NCBI GenBank assembly: GCA_003130845.1
Contig: QEXW01000061.1
Coordinates: 35,266-99,265, forward strand
Direction: 5' to 3'
Source: Anaerolineae bacterium
Lineage (GTDB): Bacteria; Chloroflexota; Anaerolineae; Anaerolineales; Villigracilaceae
Length of the DNA: 64,000 nucleotides
The translations under genes were made by a program, and so were the position numbers. The notes under the pieces are model-generated. The model did no database searches. It was not told the origin of the DNA and saw only the letters and a program-made list of their open reading frames with translations. How positions within the stretch are numbered: position 1 is the first letter of the stretch; each line of letters begins with the position of its first letter. Positions 18,001-27,180 of this stretch are shown here, piece by piece.

Positions 18001-18221
18001 TTGGCCTGAAAGGCTACGACATTCCCTTGATGGCGCGCATTTTCGCCGTCGTAGATGCCTTTGATGCGCTCACCTCCGAACGTCCTTACCGCAAACCTAT
18101 CGCGGCGAGAGAAGCGGTGCAGTATCTGCGCCAAAACGCAGGCATTTTATTCGACCCAGATATTGTCGAAGCGTTTGCTGATATGGTTGAAGACGATGCG
18201 TTAAACGAGCTATTCGAATAA
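15075..18221 (+). CDS. Membrane GAF/HD-GYP protein, probable cyclic-di-GMP phosphodiesterase
   Basis: 1048 residues (1042 if it starts at the ATG at 15093, which the putative promoter favours). Residues ~15-310 contain eight or nine membrane helices; three GAF-like domains follow at about 375-530, 535-690 and 700-845, each preceded by a short coiled helix; the C-terminal ~170 residues are an HD-GYP domain with HDIGKIG as the HD motif and YHQERWDGSGYP as the GYP motif, plus DAFDALTSERPYR. All metal-binding His/Asp positions I can check are present, so it is predicted to hydrolyse cyclic-di-GMP. The diguanylate cyclase gene starts 2 bp after its stop, making a synthesis/degradation pair. Confidence 0.88.
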   Translation: MLSSATMKPQKNHSLVASGLFVLIFAAQFLFLIPYPKIFLFADMPEWVANVLGAAFFLHGILLISSKLFNAPAATQSMFNLAASTMLMMIAWTYFQFALFIESFVLAALGLAFFLCNWMKTRREWLIVILQWVNLGIGIGLLWHPEFLLTAPVYHPLRQMPILLAIVFVGSALVSLAMGWLPAFYGGKAGRFLALPWLLWILAFVPSFELPNIGVAMSVGVPLMLHEFIPWQWVIMRQGMEIGRRFFVLVALSQAALLVLMTWAVRYIELNLGLQVQEIRYGMLIVFNFMGLLSILTVVWINFSINGAFAGLAGLNPQTQPPQPKGFLKRLAHSMLEPFQVSQAYIGEIVQSRRDYEALLAQQLAAERRRVAQLSLLHDLNRNLEVVLDPPVAAQLTVNAVQNALAGSLVVVLRYDEEREEMVVLAASGPNASQIPPGYRQSISVGIIGRTARLRRTQLASDTHLDPDYFRLDGWDARCELVVPLLHHHHLRGVILVDHPEANYFDDSDIRTLETVAIQLVTSWLRSEHDQRLTNLINAGISLSTTLDVESVIQQVAQVAQKTLEAQFTFVALVDQVGGFNRTAHVGYAPILLEALATDPGGNHLIQSVLNSTAPVRLRDVRKRFSSTPTGSNELRSLLAVSIRLRQSAIGAILAFGKQGGNSFSESDESLISLLATQSAAAIESTWLYQELRSMLTTATHLYQLSTKILLSEHLADAASAIAETAFQLSKGIAAGIVLLSPEKEVEARVQIDESGVHPGSQHPMTLINDALEHGQTIITSGPNNTQRICLPLQTPRRQYGALWIQVDENQTVSSRFSDTMRSLANQAAIALERGILLVETRKQAEQLEAAYRQLELTYDQTLRALSSALDARDRETEGHSLRVSRLATELGKRVGLTPEQAKVMERGAILHDIGKIGISDTILLKPGPLTPDEWETMRLHPDIGARIIEGIPFLKDALPVIRYHQERWDGSGYPIGLKGYDIPLMARIFAVVDAFDALTSERPYRKPIAAREAVQYLRQNAGILFDPDIVEAFADMVEDDALNELFE

Positions 18222-18223
18222 AT

Positions 18224-19789
18224 ATGTTGAAACGTATTTCTTCTCCAAAGGATTTGCCGGAACACGAAATTCAAAACATCCTGCGCCCTTCGTTATTGGG
18301 CGTCCTCTTGCTCAGCATTTTATTGGGCGGTTTTGCCTATTTCACACTGCCCAACGGTGAAGAACGCACCAGAGTGCTTTTTGTTTGCTCCCTTGGGGTG
18401 GGGTACAGTATTTTCCTCTTGTTCCGGTTTCGATATTACACTTATCAGCACCCTGTATTTCGTATCATTTTCCTACTTTTTCATGCGGGTCTGTCTATCT
18501 TATCTCTCGATTGGGTCCCGCAACCTTTACTTACCTTCCCCGCAACGGCCATTCTCTTGGCTGTTACCATGACAAGCATTCTGATGGGGCGTGGTGCTGC
18601 TTACACGTATCTAGGGATTGTATTGCTTGGGCTGGTTGGACTACATCTCGCCAAAGGTACCGTCGCAAGCACGCTCCCTGGCGTCGTGGCCATCTCGGTT
18701 TTGGCGATGATAACGGTTGAATTTATTGGTAGCATGTTTGGCATTCACTTTAATCGCATTCGTCGCCTTCAAATTATCAATGAGTTCGCCCGCCGCATCA
18801 ATTCGACCATTGAGCAAGAACAAGTTCTTGCCATTCTAGGAGAAGCCATTCGTAATGCGATTCAAATTGATACTTGCTTTGTGGCAGTTGCGGTGGACGA
18901 AGAGCATCTCTTTGTATTGCTCATCTATGATGATGGACAATACTTCCCACCTTGTGAAGTAGAAATGGAAGGGACGCTCTCCGGTTGGGTGATTCGCAAT
19001 CAGCGCTCGTTGTTTATTGCTGATTTAAGACAAGATGTCAACCTGACAGGGGGTAAAACGTTTCTCACCGGCAATAACCGTGATAACGTTTGCTGGATGG
19101 GTGTTCCGATGAAAATTGGCGAGCGAGAAGGAGTATTGGCAGTGGCTTCTTATACGGCTGGTATGTTCGATCGTACCGACCTAGAATTGCTGGAAAATTT
19201 GGCTCAACATACAGCCTTAGCGTTACACAATGCCAATCATCATGCAGAAGTGGAATTTAAAGCACAACTTGATAGCCTAACGAACGTTTACAATCATGCC
19301 AGCATTATAAGAATTTTGGAAAGAGAATTGGAAAAAGCGCACGCTGCAGGCAAACCGCTTAGTCTGATTATGCTGGATATAGACTACTTCAAGCAGTACA
19401 ACGATACCTACGGACACCAGACCGGTGATGAAGTGTTGGTACAGTTGGCGCAAACCATTAAGCGGAATATCAAATCTACCGATGCGGTAGGGCGCTGGGG
19501 CGGCGAAGAATTTGCTATCATTTTGCCCAACGCCAGCGGTGCGCAAGCTCTGCAAGTTGCGATGCGCCTGCAAATTGCCCTGCGCAATTTGTTTTTACAC
19601 CCGCCGGAAGCCAAAACATTACCCTTCCCCACCATCAGTCAGGGAATTGCCGAATTTCCAAGCGAGGCCACCAAGGGTGAAAAACTCATTCAATTGGCCG
19701 ACCGGCGGTTATATATTGCCAAAGCGCGCGGGCGGAACCAAGTCGAGCCAGAACAGGCTTACTGGGAAGAGCAATCAGCCGACTCATGA
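18224..19789 (+). CDS. Membrane GAF/GGDEF diguanylate cyclase
   Basis: 521 residues. Six membrane helices lie within about 25-175, a GAF domain at about 190-345, and a GGDEF domain at about 350-510 with the catalytic motif GGEEF (RWGGEEFAIILP) and the metal/GTP region LIMLDIDYFKQYNDTYGH. It should make cyclic-di-GMP from two GTP. The inhibitory I-site, RxxD located five residues before GGEEF, reads KSTD here, so product inhibition is probably weak or lost. It begins 2 bp after the HD-GYP gene stop and ends with a 6-bp tail-to-tail overlap with the threonine aldolase gene. Confidence 0.92.
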   Translation: MLKRISSPKDLPEHEIQNILRPSLLGVLLLSILLGGFAYFTLPNGEERTRVLFVCSLGVGYSIFLLFRFRYYTYQHPVFRIIFLLFHAGLSILSLDWVPQPLLTFPATAILLAVTMTSILMGRGAAYTYLGIVLLGLVGLHLAKGTVASTLPGVVAISVLAMITVEFIGSMFGIHFNRIRRLQIINEFARRINSTIEQEQVLAILGEAIRNAIQIDTCFVAVAVDEEHLFVLLIYDDGQYFPPCEVEMEGTLSGWVIRNQRSLFIADLRQDVNLTGGKTFLTGNNRDNVCWMGVPMKIGEREGVLAVASYTAGMFDRTDLELLENLAQHTALALHNANHHAEVEFKAQLDSLTNVYNHASIIRILERELEKAHAAGKPLSLIMLDIDYFKQYNDTYGHQTGDEVLVQLAQTIKRNIKSTDAVGRWGGEEFAIILPNASGAQALQVAMRLQIALRNLFLHPPEAKTLPFPTISQGIAEFPSEATKGEKLIQLADRRLYIAKARGRNQVEPEQAYWEEQSADS

Positions 19790-20818
19790 AAGCACTTCTC
19801 GAAAGGCCTGAATGGTTTTATCTATGGCTGCATCATCAATCCAATAATGCGTCACCAGCCGAAACCGCCGCTTGCCATCTGCATGGACCAAAATTCCGCG
19901 CGTCTGCATCTGCCTTTCAATTTGTTCTACGGTCAGGTGGACCGAATCGGCCAGGTTAAAATACACCATGTTGGTTTGCGGCACACCATCGAGCTGAATA
20001 GAGCGGATTTGGCCCAACCCCTCCGCCAGGCGGCGCGCTCGTGTATGGTCTTCTGCCAAGCGGTCTATCATCTGTTCCAGGGCCACAATCCCAGCGGCAG
20101 CAATCACGCCGGCTTGGCGCATACCACCGCCCAGGTGCTTGCGAACGCGCCGCGCTCGCGCAATAAACGCTTGCGAGCCGCACAATACCGAGCCCACAGG
20201 GGCACACAGCCCTTTCGAGAGACAAAAAGTGACCGAATCGAGCGGTGTAGTCAATTCGCGCGCTGCCACTCCTTGGGCTACGGCAGCATTGAACAAACGC
20301 GCGCCATCCATGTGAACTACCAGCCCGCGCGCATGAGCAAAGTTGGCCAGCGCACGGATATATTCTGGTGTCTGAAAGGTGCCTCCGCAGCGATTGTGCG
20401 TGTTCTCGATGGCAATCAGGCGGGTGATTGGCTCGTGAACATCCTCCGGGCGGATGAATGTTTCAATTTCTTCCAATGCCAGCGAGCCATCGGGCTGCTC
20501 GTGGATTTGCCGCGAGTGAATGCCACCCAGGGAAGATATTCCCCCGCCCTCATACAAGACAATGTGCGATTGCGCTCCCACAATCACTTCATCACCGCGC
20601 TGACAGTGCGTGAGCAGGGCGATGAGATTGCCCATTGTGCCAGAAGGCACGAACAGTCCTGCTTCCTTCCCCACCATTTCGGCAGCCATTTCTTGCAAGC
20701 GGTTGACTGTTGGGTCATCACCAAACACGTCATCACCCAGGGGGGCAGCCGCCATTGCAGCGCGCATGGCAGGCGTCGGGTGCGTCACTGTATCGGAGCG
20801 CAAATCGATATATTCCAT
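19784..20818 (-). CDS. ltaE: Low-specificity threonine aldolase (PLP enzyme)
   Basis: 344 residues, the usual length. N-terminal IDLRSDTVTHPTPAMR, the GDDVFGDDPTVNRL motif, PSGTMGN, the substrate loop ENTHNRCGGTF, HMDGARLFNAAV and the PLP lysine K202 in FCLSKGLCAPVGS are all characteristic. It cleaves L-threonine or L-allo-threonine to glycine and acetaldehyde in the cytoplasm. It starts 4 bp after the stop of the fused glycyl-tRNA synthetase gene; the pairing of a glycine-producing enzyme with the glycine-charging enzyme in one transcript is metabolically sensible. Confidence 0.92.
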   Translation of the reverse strand: MEYIDLRSDTVTHPTPAMRAAMAAAPLGDDVFGDDPTVNRLQEMAAEMVGKEAGLFVPSGTMGNLIALLTHCQRGDEVIVGAQSHIVLYEGGGISSLGGIHSRQIHEQPDGSLALEEIETFIRPEDVHEPITRLIAIENTHNRCGGTFQTPEYIRALANFAHARGLVVHMDGARLFNAAVAQGVAARELTTPLDSVTFCLSKGLCAPVGSVLCGSQAFIARARRVRKHLGGGMRQAGVIAAAGIVALEQMIDRLAEDHTRARRLAEGLGQIRSIQLDGVPQTNMVYFNLADSVHLTVEQIERQMQTRGILVHADGKRRFRLVTHYWIDDAAIDKTIQAFREVLS

Positions 20819-20822
20819 GCTG

Positions 20823-23822
20823 TTAGAAGCCTTCCAGTTTGCTCAAATCGGCAATTCCGTTGGCGAGCGCTGAAATTTGTCCAACCATTGCCAGGCGATT
20901 GTGGCGAATTGTTTCATCGTTGTCCATTACCAAGACATGGTCAAAAAACGCGGTGATGGCCGGCAAGAGTTGTTGCAGGCTCACCAGCAGTTCATGGACT
21001 GTAACGGGCTTTTCCTTAAGCACTGCCTGCAAGGCAGAATATAGCTTGTGTTCTGCCTCTTCTACAAACTGTTGCGGCTGCACAGAAAGGTTTTGTGTAG
21101 AAAGGCCTGCACTCCGCACAATGCGCACACAGCGTGCATACCCCTCTAAAATTGGCATCCAATCCGAACGATGGACCCAGCTCGAAAGCTCTTGGACTGC
21201 CCTGTGCGAAGCGGCAGGATTGTGGCTTTGCGCTGCTAAAATGGCATCTACGACATCATAGCGGAAGCCTGCTTCGTTGAGCAAGACGCGCATCCGCCCT
21301 GTGAGGAACTCTAACACTTGGGTTTTGACTTCTATCGAAACCGGAAGAGGCTGCAAGGCGGCCGAAACATCTATGGCCTGGCGCAAATCGAAATCGAGAT
21401 TGTGTTCGATGAGTGGCTGCACCGTCCCAATGGCAGCACGGCGTAACCCAAAGGGGTCTTTGGTGCCGCTTGGGGCTAGCCCAACAGCAAACAGTCCTAC
21501 CAGCGAGTCGATTCGGTCCGCGAGCGCTACAACCACGCCTGGCAGTGTTTGTGGCACGGGTTGATAGTGTTCGCCGATGGCGTTTGCCACTTCAGTGGCT
21601 TCTCCGCTGCGCAGGGCATACTCGCGCCCAATCATCCCTTGCAGCGAGGTCATTTCCGTCACCATTTGCGTGGTCAAGTCAGCTTTGACCAGGTAGGCTG
21701 CACGCTCGATAACCGCACGCTGTACATCGTCCAGACCAAGCATGGTGCTGAGTTCAGTGGCTAGTTTCAAAATCCGCTCGGATTTATCGTACATCGAGCC
21801 GAGTTTGGTCTGGAAAACGAGTTTCTTTAAGCCATCGCGGTAGTGCTCCAGTGGGAATTTAACATCTTCGCGCACAAAGAAATTCGCATCGGCAAAGCGT
21901 GCGCCCAACACATGCTCATTGCCCTGCCGAACAATATCCAGATGCTGGTCATCACCATTTCGAACCGCAATGAAGTAAGGAAGCAGCGCAATCTCCGCCT
22001 TGGGTGATGAGCGCGTAGCCGATGCCTGTTGCACCGGGAAGTAGCGCTGATGCTTCTTCATCGTCCCAATTAAGACATCTTTCGGCAAGGAGAGGAATTC
22101 AGGGTCAAAGCCGCCCAGCACGGCGGTTGGCTTTTCAATGAGATTGGCCACCTCGGCCAGCAAAGCCGGCTCAATCAGCGCCTCGCCGCCCACCGCAGCA
22201 GCTGCTGTCTGCACTTGTTCGGCAATCACTGTTTTGCGCTCTTCCACATCCAAAACAATTCCGGCTTGGCGGATAGCATCGGGATAGTCCTCGGCGGAGG
22301 AAATCACGATTTCTGGCGAGTCGTATGGACGTAGCCCGCGCGAGAGATGGCCGGATGAGACACCAGCATACGAGAATGGAATAACCGTTGAACCAAGCAA
22401 GGCAACCAGCCAGCGAATCGGGCGGCTAAAGGCAACACCGCTATCGTTCCAGCGCATGGTTTTGCTAAAAGAAATCCCAGCGATGAGACTTGGCAGGGCT
22501 TCAGCCAATACTTCGGGCGCTGGACGGCCTTGGGATTTCACAGTCGCAACGACATATTTGCCACCGTCCATTTCATGCGTTTGTAAATCGGTCACGGCGA
22601 TGCCGTTTTTGCGCGCAAAACCCAGGGCAGCAGGCGTGGGGTTGCCGGCCGCATCAAAGGCTTTGTCGGCAGGCGGCCCCTTGACCAATTCTTCCCGGTC
22701 GGCTTGGATAGGGGCCAAGGCTTCTACAAAAACAACCAGGCGTCGCGGCGTAGCCTGAACAGTCATCGGGCCGTGTGCTAGGCGCAATTCATCCAACCAG
22801 GCTGGAACGCGTTCGCGGAGTTGTTGCAGGGCTGTTTCCACGTCGCCAGCGGGCAATTCTTCCGTGCCAATTTCAAGCACAAAGGCCGATGGCTGCGTAG
22901 GAACAGGCATAGGCGCTTTGGCAGAGAGGGAATTTTTTCCCTCTGCTGTTTTGCGCAGCAGTGGGTAGCCCAATGCTTTTCTCTGCTCTAGGTATGCCAG
23001 TGCTACACGGCGCGCAAGCTCACGCATTTTGCCAAAGCTAGCTTGTCGCTCGGTTAGGCTGATGGCTCCGCGTGCATCTAACACATTGAACGCATGCGAA
23101 GACTTTAGTACATAGTCATGTGCCGGTAAGACCAGGCCAGCGGCGAGACAGGCCTCGCATTCGGCCAAGTACAATTCGTACATTTGACGGGCGCGTGTTA
23201 CATCAGCAATTTCGTAGTAGTACTTTGAGTGTTCGTATTCCTCGCGGCGGCGGATTTCACCATAAGAAATTTGCTCGTTCCAGGGTTCGTTCCAAATGCC
23301 ACTGGCATTGTTGAGCGCAATTAGGATACGGTCAAGCCCGTAGGTAATTTCTACCGCCACCGGGTCCAGCGTCACACCGCCGACCTGTTGGAAATATGTG
23401 AATTGGGTGATTTCCTGCCCATCCAGCCACACCTCCCAACCCAACCCCCAAGCCGAAATCGCGGGCTGTTCCCAGTTATCTTCTACAAAGCGAATATCAT
23501 GTTGGCGGGGGTCAATCCCTAGCGCTTTGAGCGAATCCAGATACATTTCTTGTGGGTTGCCGGGGTCGGGCTTGAGAATGACTTGATATTGATAATGCAT
23601 TTGCAGGCGGTTGGGGTTTTCGCCATAGCGACCGTCATCGGGACGCACAGAGGGTTCGACATACGCCACATTCCATGGCTCTGGGCCGAGCACACGCAAA
23701 AAGGTGGCCGGATTCATCGTCCCTGCGCCCACTTGAGTGTAATAGGGTTGCCAAATCAGACATCCCCGCGAGGCCCAAAATTCTTGTAGTTTGATGATGA
23801 TAGATTGAAAGGTGTGAGGCAT
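20823..23822 (-). CDS. glyQS: Glycyl-tRNA synthetase, alpha and beta subunits fused in one chain
   Basis: 999 residues. Residues 1-~285 match the alpha (GlyQ) catalytic subunit ([65 protein letters not shown]). After a short low-complexity link (~286-312), residues ~315-999 match the beta (GlyS) subunit, starting [16 protein letters not shown], with the tRNA-binding HD-like and anticodon-binding regions to the end. Most bacteria encode two genes (glyQ, glyS); fusions are known in Chlamydia and some other lineages. The enzyme charges tRNA-Gly. A perfect -10 box lies 45 bp upstream; no T-box motif was found in the leader, unlike thrS. Confidence 0.95.
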   Translation of the reverse strand: MPHTFQSIIIKLQEFWASRGCLIWQPYYTQVGAGTMNPATFLRVLGPEPWNVAYVEPSVRPDDGRYGENPNRLQMHYQYQVILKPDPGNPQEMYLDSLKALGIDPRQHDIRFVEDNWEQPAISAWGLGWEVWLDGQEITQFTYFQQVGGVTLDPVAVEITYGLDRILIALNNASGIWNEPWNEQISYGEIRRREEYEHSKYYYEIADVTRARQMYELYLAECEACLAAGLVLPAHDYVLKSSHAFNVLDARGAISLTERQASFGKMRELARRVALAYLEQRKALGYPLLRKTAEGKNSLSAKAPMPVPTQPSAFVLEIGTEELPAGDVETALQQLRERVPAWLDELRLAHGPMTVQATPRRLVVFVEALAPIQADREELVKGPPADKAFDAAGNPTPAALGFARKNGIAVTDLQTHEMDGGKYVVATVKSQGRPAPEVLAEALPSLIAGISFSKTMRWNDSGVAFSRPIRWLVALLGSTVIPFSYAGVSSGHLSRGLRPYDSPEIVISSAEDYPDAIRQAGIVLDVEERKTVIAEQVQTAAAAVGGEALIEPALLAEVANLIEKPTAVLGGFDPEFLSLPKDVLIGTMKKHQRYFPVQQASATRSSPKAEIALLPYFIAVRNGDDQHLDIVRQGNEHVLGARFADANFFVREDVKFPLEHYRDGLKKLVFQTKLGSMYDKSERILKLATELSTMLGLDDVQRAVIERAAYLVKADLTTQMVTEMTSLQGMIGREYALRSGEATEVANAIGEHYQPVPQTLPGVVVALADRIDSLVGLFAVGLAPSGTKDPFGLRRAAIGTVQPLIEHNLDFDLRQAIDVSAALQPLPVSIEVKTQVLEFLTGRMRVLLNEAGFRYDVVDAILAAQSHNPAASHRAVQELSSWVHRSDWMPILEGYARCVRIVRSAGLSTQNLSVQPQQFVEEAEHKLYSALQAVLKEKPVTVHELLVSLQQLLPAITAFFDHVLVMDNDETIRHNRLAMVGQISALANGIADLSKLEGF

Positions 23823-23866
23823 GTGAAAGTTCCGACTTTAGTTTCTTTTAGAATGATTGCGGGGGG

Positions 23867-23872
23867 ATTATA
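23867..23872 (-). promoter_or_regulatory. -10 box of the glyQS promoter
   Basis: TATAAT on the minus strand, 45 bp upstream of the ATG at 23822. No good -35 hexamer at 16-18 bp. Confidence 0.45.
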
Positions 23873-23999
23873 CCTTGAAAACCGGTCACCGATTCCTTGC
23901 CTGATTGGTTCTGGATACCAAGTGACAGGCCGCCTCTGTTATCTGCCAAAAAGTGCTGATTAACCAATTTGTGAAAAGTGTTTCAAGAGCGGAACGCGG

Positions 24000-24005
24000 T
24001 ATAAT
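24000..24005 (+). promoter_or_regulatory. -10 box of the phosphofructokinase promoter
   Basis: TATAAT 45 bp upstream of the ATG at 24050; no convincing -35. Divergent from the glyQS -10 box 128 bp away. Confidence 0.5.
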
Positions 24006-24049
24006 CCAGCAAAATTTAAAGAAATCTTTGAACTTTTTTGGAGAAGGGC

Positions 24050-25174
24050 ATGTCCACACCTACGAATAAACCTATCAAGCGCGTTGCCATCAGCACCGGT
24101 GGCGGCGATGCGCCCGGCCTCAATGCAGTCATTCGCGCTGCTGTGCTGGCTGGTATGAAACGCGGTTGGGAAATGTATGGCATTCGAGATGGGTATCATG
24201 GCTTACTGAACCCGGAGCAGTACCCGGAAGGCGGCATTGTGCGCTTAAACCGTGTCCGTGTACGCGGTATTACCCACCTGGGCGGCACCATCATCGGCAC
24301 GAGCAACCGCAATCATCCCATGCGCTATCCCATTACCTTGCCAGATGGAACCAAAGAAGAAGTAGACCGCACCGATGAAATTGTGCGCGCCTTTGCCTTG
24401 CACGGCTTAGATGCACTGATTACGGTGGGCGGCGATGGCTCGCTGGAAATTGCGCAAGTGTTAGCCAAGAAGGGTTTGCGCGTGATTGCTGTGCCAAAAA
24501 CCATTGACAACGACCTGGACAAAACCGACCTTACCTTTGGCTTCGACAGCGCCGTCGCCTTTGCTACTGAAGGCATAGACCGTTTGCACTCCACGGCTGC
24601 TTCGCACGGTCGTGTGATGGTGGTCGAAGTGATGGGGCGCTACGCCGGATGGATTGCGCTCGAAGCAGGCATTGCCGGCTCGGCAGACATCATCCTGATT
24701 CCTGAAATTCCGTATGACTTAAGCAAAGTCATGCAAAAAATTCAGGAACGCGAGGAGATGGGACGTTTCTTCACCATCGTGGTGGTCGCCGAAGGCGCCA
24801 AACCGATTGGAGGCACACTCTCGGTTATCGGTAAAGAAGCCGGGCGGGCGGAGCGCTTGGGTGGCATTGGCGAAAAGGTCGCCGCAGAAATCACCCGGCT
24901 CACCGGCAAAGAAACGCGCGTGGTGGTGTTAGGTCATCTGTTGCGTGGTGGCACGCCGACCGCTTTTGACCGTGTGATTGCGCTCCGCTTTGGTGCGGCG
25001 GCGGTGCGCGCTTTGGAACAAGGGCTTTCGAATGTCATGGTTTCACTCGATGGGCAAAAAATGAAATTTGTTCCTATTGAAGAAGCCTATGGACGCATGA
25101 AATCTGTTCCACTCGATAGCGATATTATCCAAACCGCTAAAGACCTGGGAATTAGTTTTTGCGAGCCAGATTAA
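24050..25174 (+). CDS. pfkA: 6-phosphofructokinase
   Basis: 374 residues from the ATG at 24050, preceded by GGAG (24040-24043); the TTG at 24038 is less likely. PFK family motifs: TGGGDAPGLN (16-25), VGGDGS (126-131), PKTIDND (149-155, catalytic D153), GRYAGWIAL, and LGHLLRGGTPTAFDR. The two residues that separate ATP from pyrophosphate enzymes are mixed: G130 (the ATP type) with K150 in PKTIDND (the pyrophosphate type). Mixed enzymes of this sort, such as some actinobacterial PFKs, use ATP, but the phosphoryl donor here should be tested. It catalyses the committing step of glycolysis. Monocistronic between its own promoter and a bidirectional terminator. Confidence 0.93.
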   Translation: MSTPTNKPIKRVAISTGGGDAPGLNAVIRAAVLAGMKRGWEMYGIRDGYHGLLNPEQYPEGGIVRLNRVRVRGITHLGGTIIGTSNRNHPMRYPITLPDGTKEEVDRTDEIVRAFALHGLDALITVGGDGSLEIAQVLAKKGLRVIAVPKTIDNDLDKTDLTFGFDSAVAFATEGIDRLHSTAASHGRVMVVEVMGRYAGWIALEAGIAGSADIILIPEIPYDLSKVMQKIQEREEMGRFFTIVVVAEGAKPIGGTLSVIGKEAGRAERLGGIGEKVAAEITRLTGKETRVVVLGHLLRGGTPTAFDRVIALRFGAAAVRALEQGLSNVMVSLDGQKMKFVPIEEAYGRMKSVPLDSDIIQTAKDLGISFCEPD

Positions 25175-25187
25175 TCGGCGAGCCACG

Positions 25188-25312
25188 TGTTTCGCACACA
25201 CGGACTCACGCGGAAATTCTCTGGGCTTTCTTCGGAAAACACGCTGGTTGTCCGCGTTCCTGCGCGTTTGTCTGCGCCTAATTCTTAAAAACGGTGCGGT
25301 GTTTCGTTAATC
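25188..25312. repeat. Dispersed intergenic repeat, copy 1
   Basis: This stretch aligns over about 120 bp with 44421-44547. Shared blocks include CACGGA(C/T)TCA(C/T)GCGGAAA, AAAACACGCT(G/T)GTTG, CCGC(G)TTCCTGCG / TTCCTTTGCG and CTGCG(C/T)CTAAT(T/A). The copy lacks the short ACACGGAA-type segment present in copy 2. No open reading frame of note is inside. It lies between pfkA and its terminator. Confidence 0.7.
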
Positions 25313-25320
25313 GGCCAATC

Positions 25321-25355
25321 AAAAAACCGGAGGGGTTCTACCCTCCGGTTTTCTT
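25321..25355. terminator. Bidirectional Rho-independent terminator between pfkA and thrS
   Basis: Perfect 10-bp stem AACCGGAGGG / CCCTCCGGTT with a 6-nt loop, flanked by A6 on the left and TTTTCTT on the right, so it can stop pfkA (rightward) and thrS (leftward). Confidence 0.85.
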
Positions 25356-25356
25356 C

Positions 25357-27165
25357 TCACAACTCACTTGCCCGCCGCGTTATCCGGTCGGTGATACGTG
25401 CCTCGAACTCGGCCAAGGGGATGTTATTCAGTTGCGCTCCATCGCGCATGCGCAACGAAACCGTACCGGCAGCGGCTTCATTGGCACCGACCACCAGCAT
25501 ATACGGCACTTTGAACATTTGCGCGGCACGGATTTTGGCGTTCATCCGTTCTGAGCCTAAATCTGCGCTGACGCGTATGCCCCGCGCTCGTAGTTGCGCG
25601 GCCAGGTTAGCGGCATATTCGTTTTGCGCATCAGTAATCGGGATGACGCGCACCTGTTCGGGGGAAAGCCAAACCGGAAACGCCCCCCCGTAATGCTCAA
25701 TCAGGAACCCAATCATGCGTTCGTGCGTGCTGAGCGGGGCGCGGTGAATGCACAGCGGCGTTTCTTCCTGCCCATCTTTGTTGACGAATTTCAAATCAAA
25801 ACGCGCCGGCACGGCAAAATCTACCTGATTGGTGGCCAGGGTAAACTCGCGCCCAATCGCGCTCCAGATTTGCACGTCAATCTTGGGGCCGTAGAAGGCG
25901 GCCTCGTCTTCGGCCTCGACGAATGGCACGCCACCGTTCAACATGGCGCGTCGCACCATGTCCTCGGTTTTTAACCACAGGCGTTCATTATCCACATACT
26001 TTTTGCCCAGCCCCGCCTTGCTATGGAGCGAAAGGCGCATGACGTATTTCTGAATTCCAAACAAGTCGAAATATTTTTTATATAGTTCAACTACACCCAT
26101 GAATTCCTGCTCAAATTGCTCTTCTGAGCAGTAAATATGCGCATCGTTCATTTGCATTGAGCGTACCCGCATCAGGCCAAACAATTCACCGGATTTCTCG
26201 TACCGATAGCAGGTGCCGTACTCCGCCAGGCGCAGGGGCAATTCACGATACGAACGTGGGCGCGCACCGAAAATTTTGTGGTGCATCGGGCAGTTCATCG
26301 GCTTGATGTAGTACTTCACGCCTTCTTCGAGTTCCATCGGTGGGTACATGCTCTCGGCGTAATACGGAAGGTGACCGGAGCGCAAAAACAAGTCTTCTTT
26401 CGTTAGGTGTGGCGTGCGCACGCGCTGATACCCGGCGCGTTCTTCCATCTCCTTGGCCAGTTTCTCGAGTTCCTCGATGAGAATGCCACCGTTTGGAAGC
26501 CACAGCGGCAACCCCGGCCCGACTTCGTCGTCAAACGTGAAAATCTCCAGCTCTTTGCCCAGTTTGCGATGGTCGCGCTTTTTGGCTTCCTCCAGCATTT
26601 GCAGGTAGTGCTTTAAGTCATCCGGTTTTTCCCAGGCGGTGCCGTAAATGCGCGTGAGCATTTTGTTTTTTTCATCGCCGCGCCAGTACGCGCCCGCAAT
26701 GGACATTAACTTGAAAGCGCTGGGGTTGATTTGCTTGGTGTTTTCGACATGCGGGCCACGACATAAATCCACGAAGGTATCGTGCTGGTAAATGGAGATT
26801 TCAGGCTTCGTATCAAGCGGGTTACCATATTCGTCGAAACCGCCTTTTTCCAGCCCCTCAATCAGTTCTATCTTGTAGGGCTGGTTCTGGAAAATTTGGC
26901 GCGCCTCTTCGGCAGAAATCACCTTTTTTATAAATGGGTGCTGACCAGCCACAATCTGGCGCATGCGCTTTTCAATTTTTTCCAAGTCTTCTTGGCTAAT
27001 TGGCTGTGGCAAGTCAAAGTCATAATAAAACCCATTTTCGACCGGCGGGCCAATGGTATATTTGGTATCAGGATAAAACTCCAATACAGCCTGCGCCATG
27101 ATATGTGCTAGCGAATGGCGGATACGATAAAGAAACGTGTCTTCGTAACGGATATTTTCGGACAT
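25357..27165 (-). CDS. thrS: Threonyl-tRNA synthetase lacking the N-terminal TGS domain
   Basis: 602 residues, about 40 shorter than E. coli ThrRS. The chain begins directly at the editing (N2) domain: H17 and H21 (HSLAH) and C135/H139 (CRGPHV) form its zinc-like hydrolytic site for Ser-tRNA-Thr. The class II core follows, with motif 2 around EYGTCYRYEKSGE, the catalytic zinc Cys in MNCPMHH, motif 3 and the C-terminal anticodon-binding domain (VIPITDAQNEYA). The TGS domain usually found at residues 1-60 is missing, and the ATG at 27165 with AAGGAG upstream leaves no room for it downstream of the leader terminator. Expression is controlled by the threonine T-box immediately upstream. Confidence 0.96.
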   Translation of the reverse strand: MSENIRYEDTFLYRIRHSLAHIMAQAVLEFYPDTKYTIGPPVENGFYYDFDLPQPISQEDLEKIEKRMRQIVAGQHPFIKKVISAEEARQIFQNQPYKIELIEGLEKGGFDEYGNPLDTKPEISIYQHDTFVDLCRGPHVENTKQINPSAFKLMSIAGAYWRGDEKNKMLTRIYGTAWEKPDDLKHYLQMLEEAKKRDHRKLGKELEIFTFDDEVGPGLPLWLPNGGILIEELEKLAKEMEERAGYQRVRTPHLTKEDLFLRSGHLPYYAESMYPPMELEEGVKYYIKPMNCPMHHKIFGARPRSYRELPLRLAEYGTCYRYEKSGELFGLMRVRSMQMNDAHIYCSEEQFEQEFMGVVELYKKYFDLFGIQKYVMRLSLHSKAGLGKKYVDNERLWLKTEDMVRRAMLNGGVPFVEAEDEAAFYGPKIDVQIWSAIGREFTLATNQVDFAVPARFDLKFVNKDGQEETPLCIHRAPLSTHERMIGFLIEHYGGAFPVWLSPEQVRVIPITDAQNEYAANLAAQLRARGIRVSADLGSERMNAKIRAAQMFKVPYMLVVGANEAAAGTVSLRMRDGAQLNNIPLAEFEARITDRITRRASEL

Positions 27166-27180
27166 TCTTGCTCCTTTCTA

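Noticed and set aside
19847..20956. A 369-codon open frame opposite threonine aldolase
   Set aside because: Overlaps a conserved gene with intact motifs; has no ribosome site or family motif.
25325..25350. The pfkA/thrS hairpin as a riboswitch or operator
   Set aside because: It is a simple perfect stem with A and T runs on both sides and matches a bidirectional terminator.
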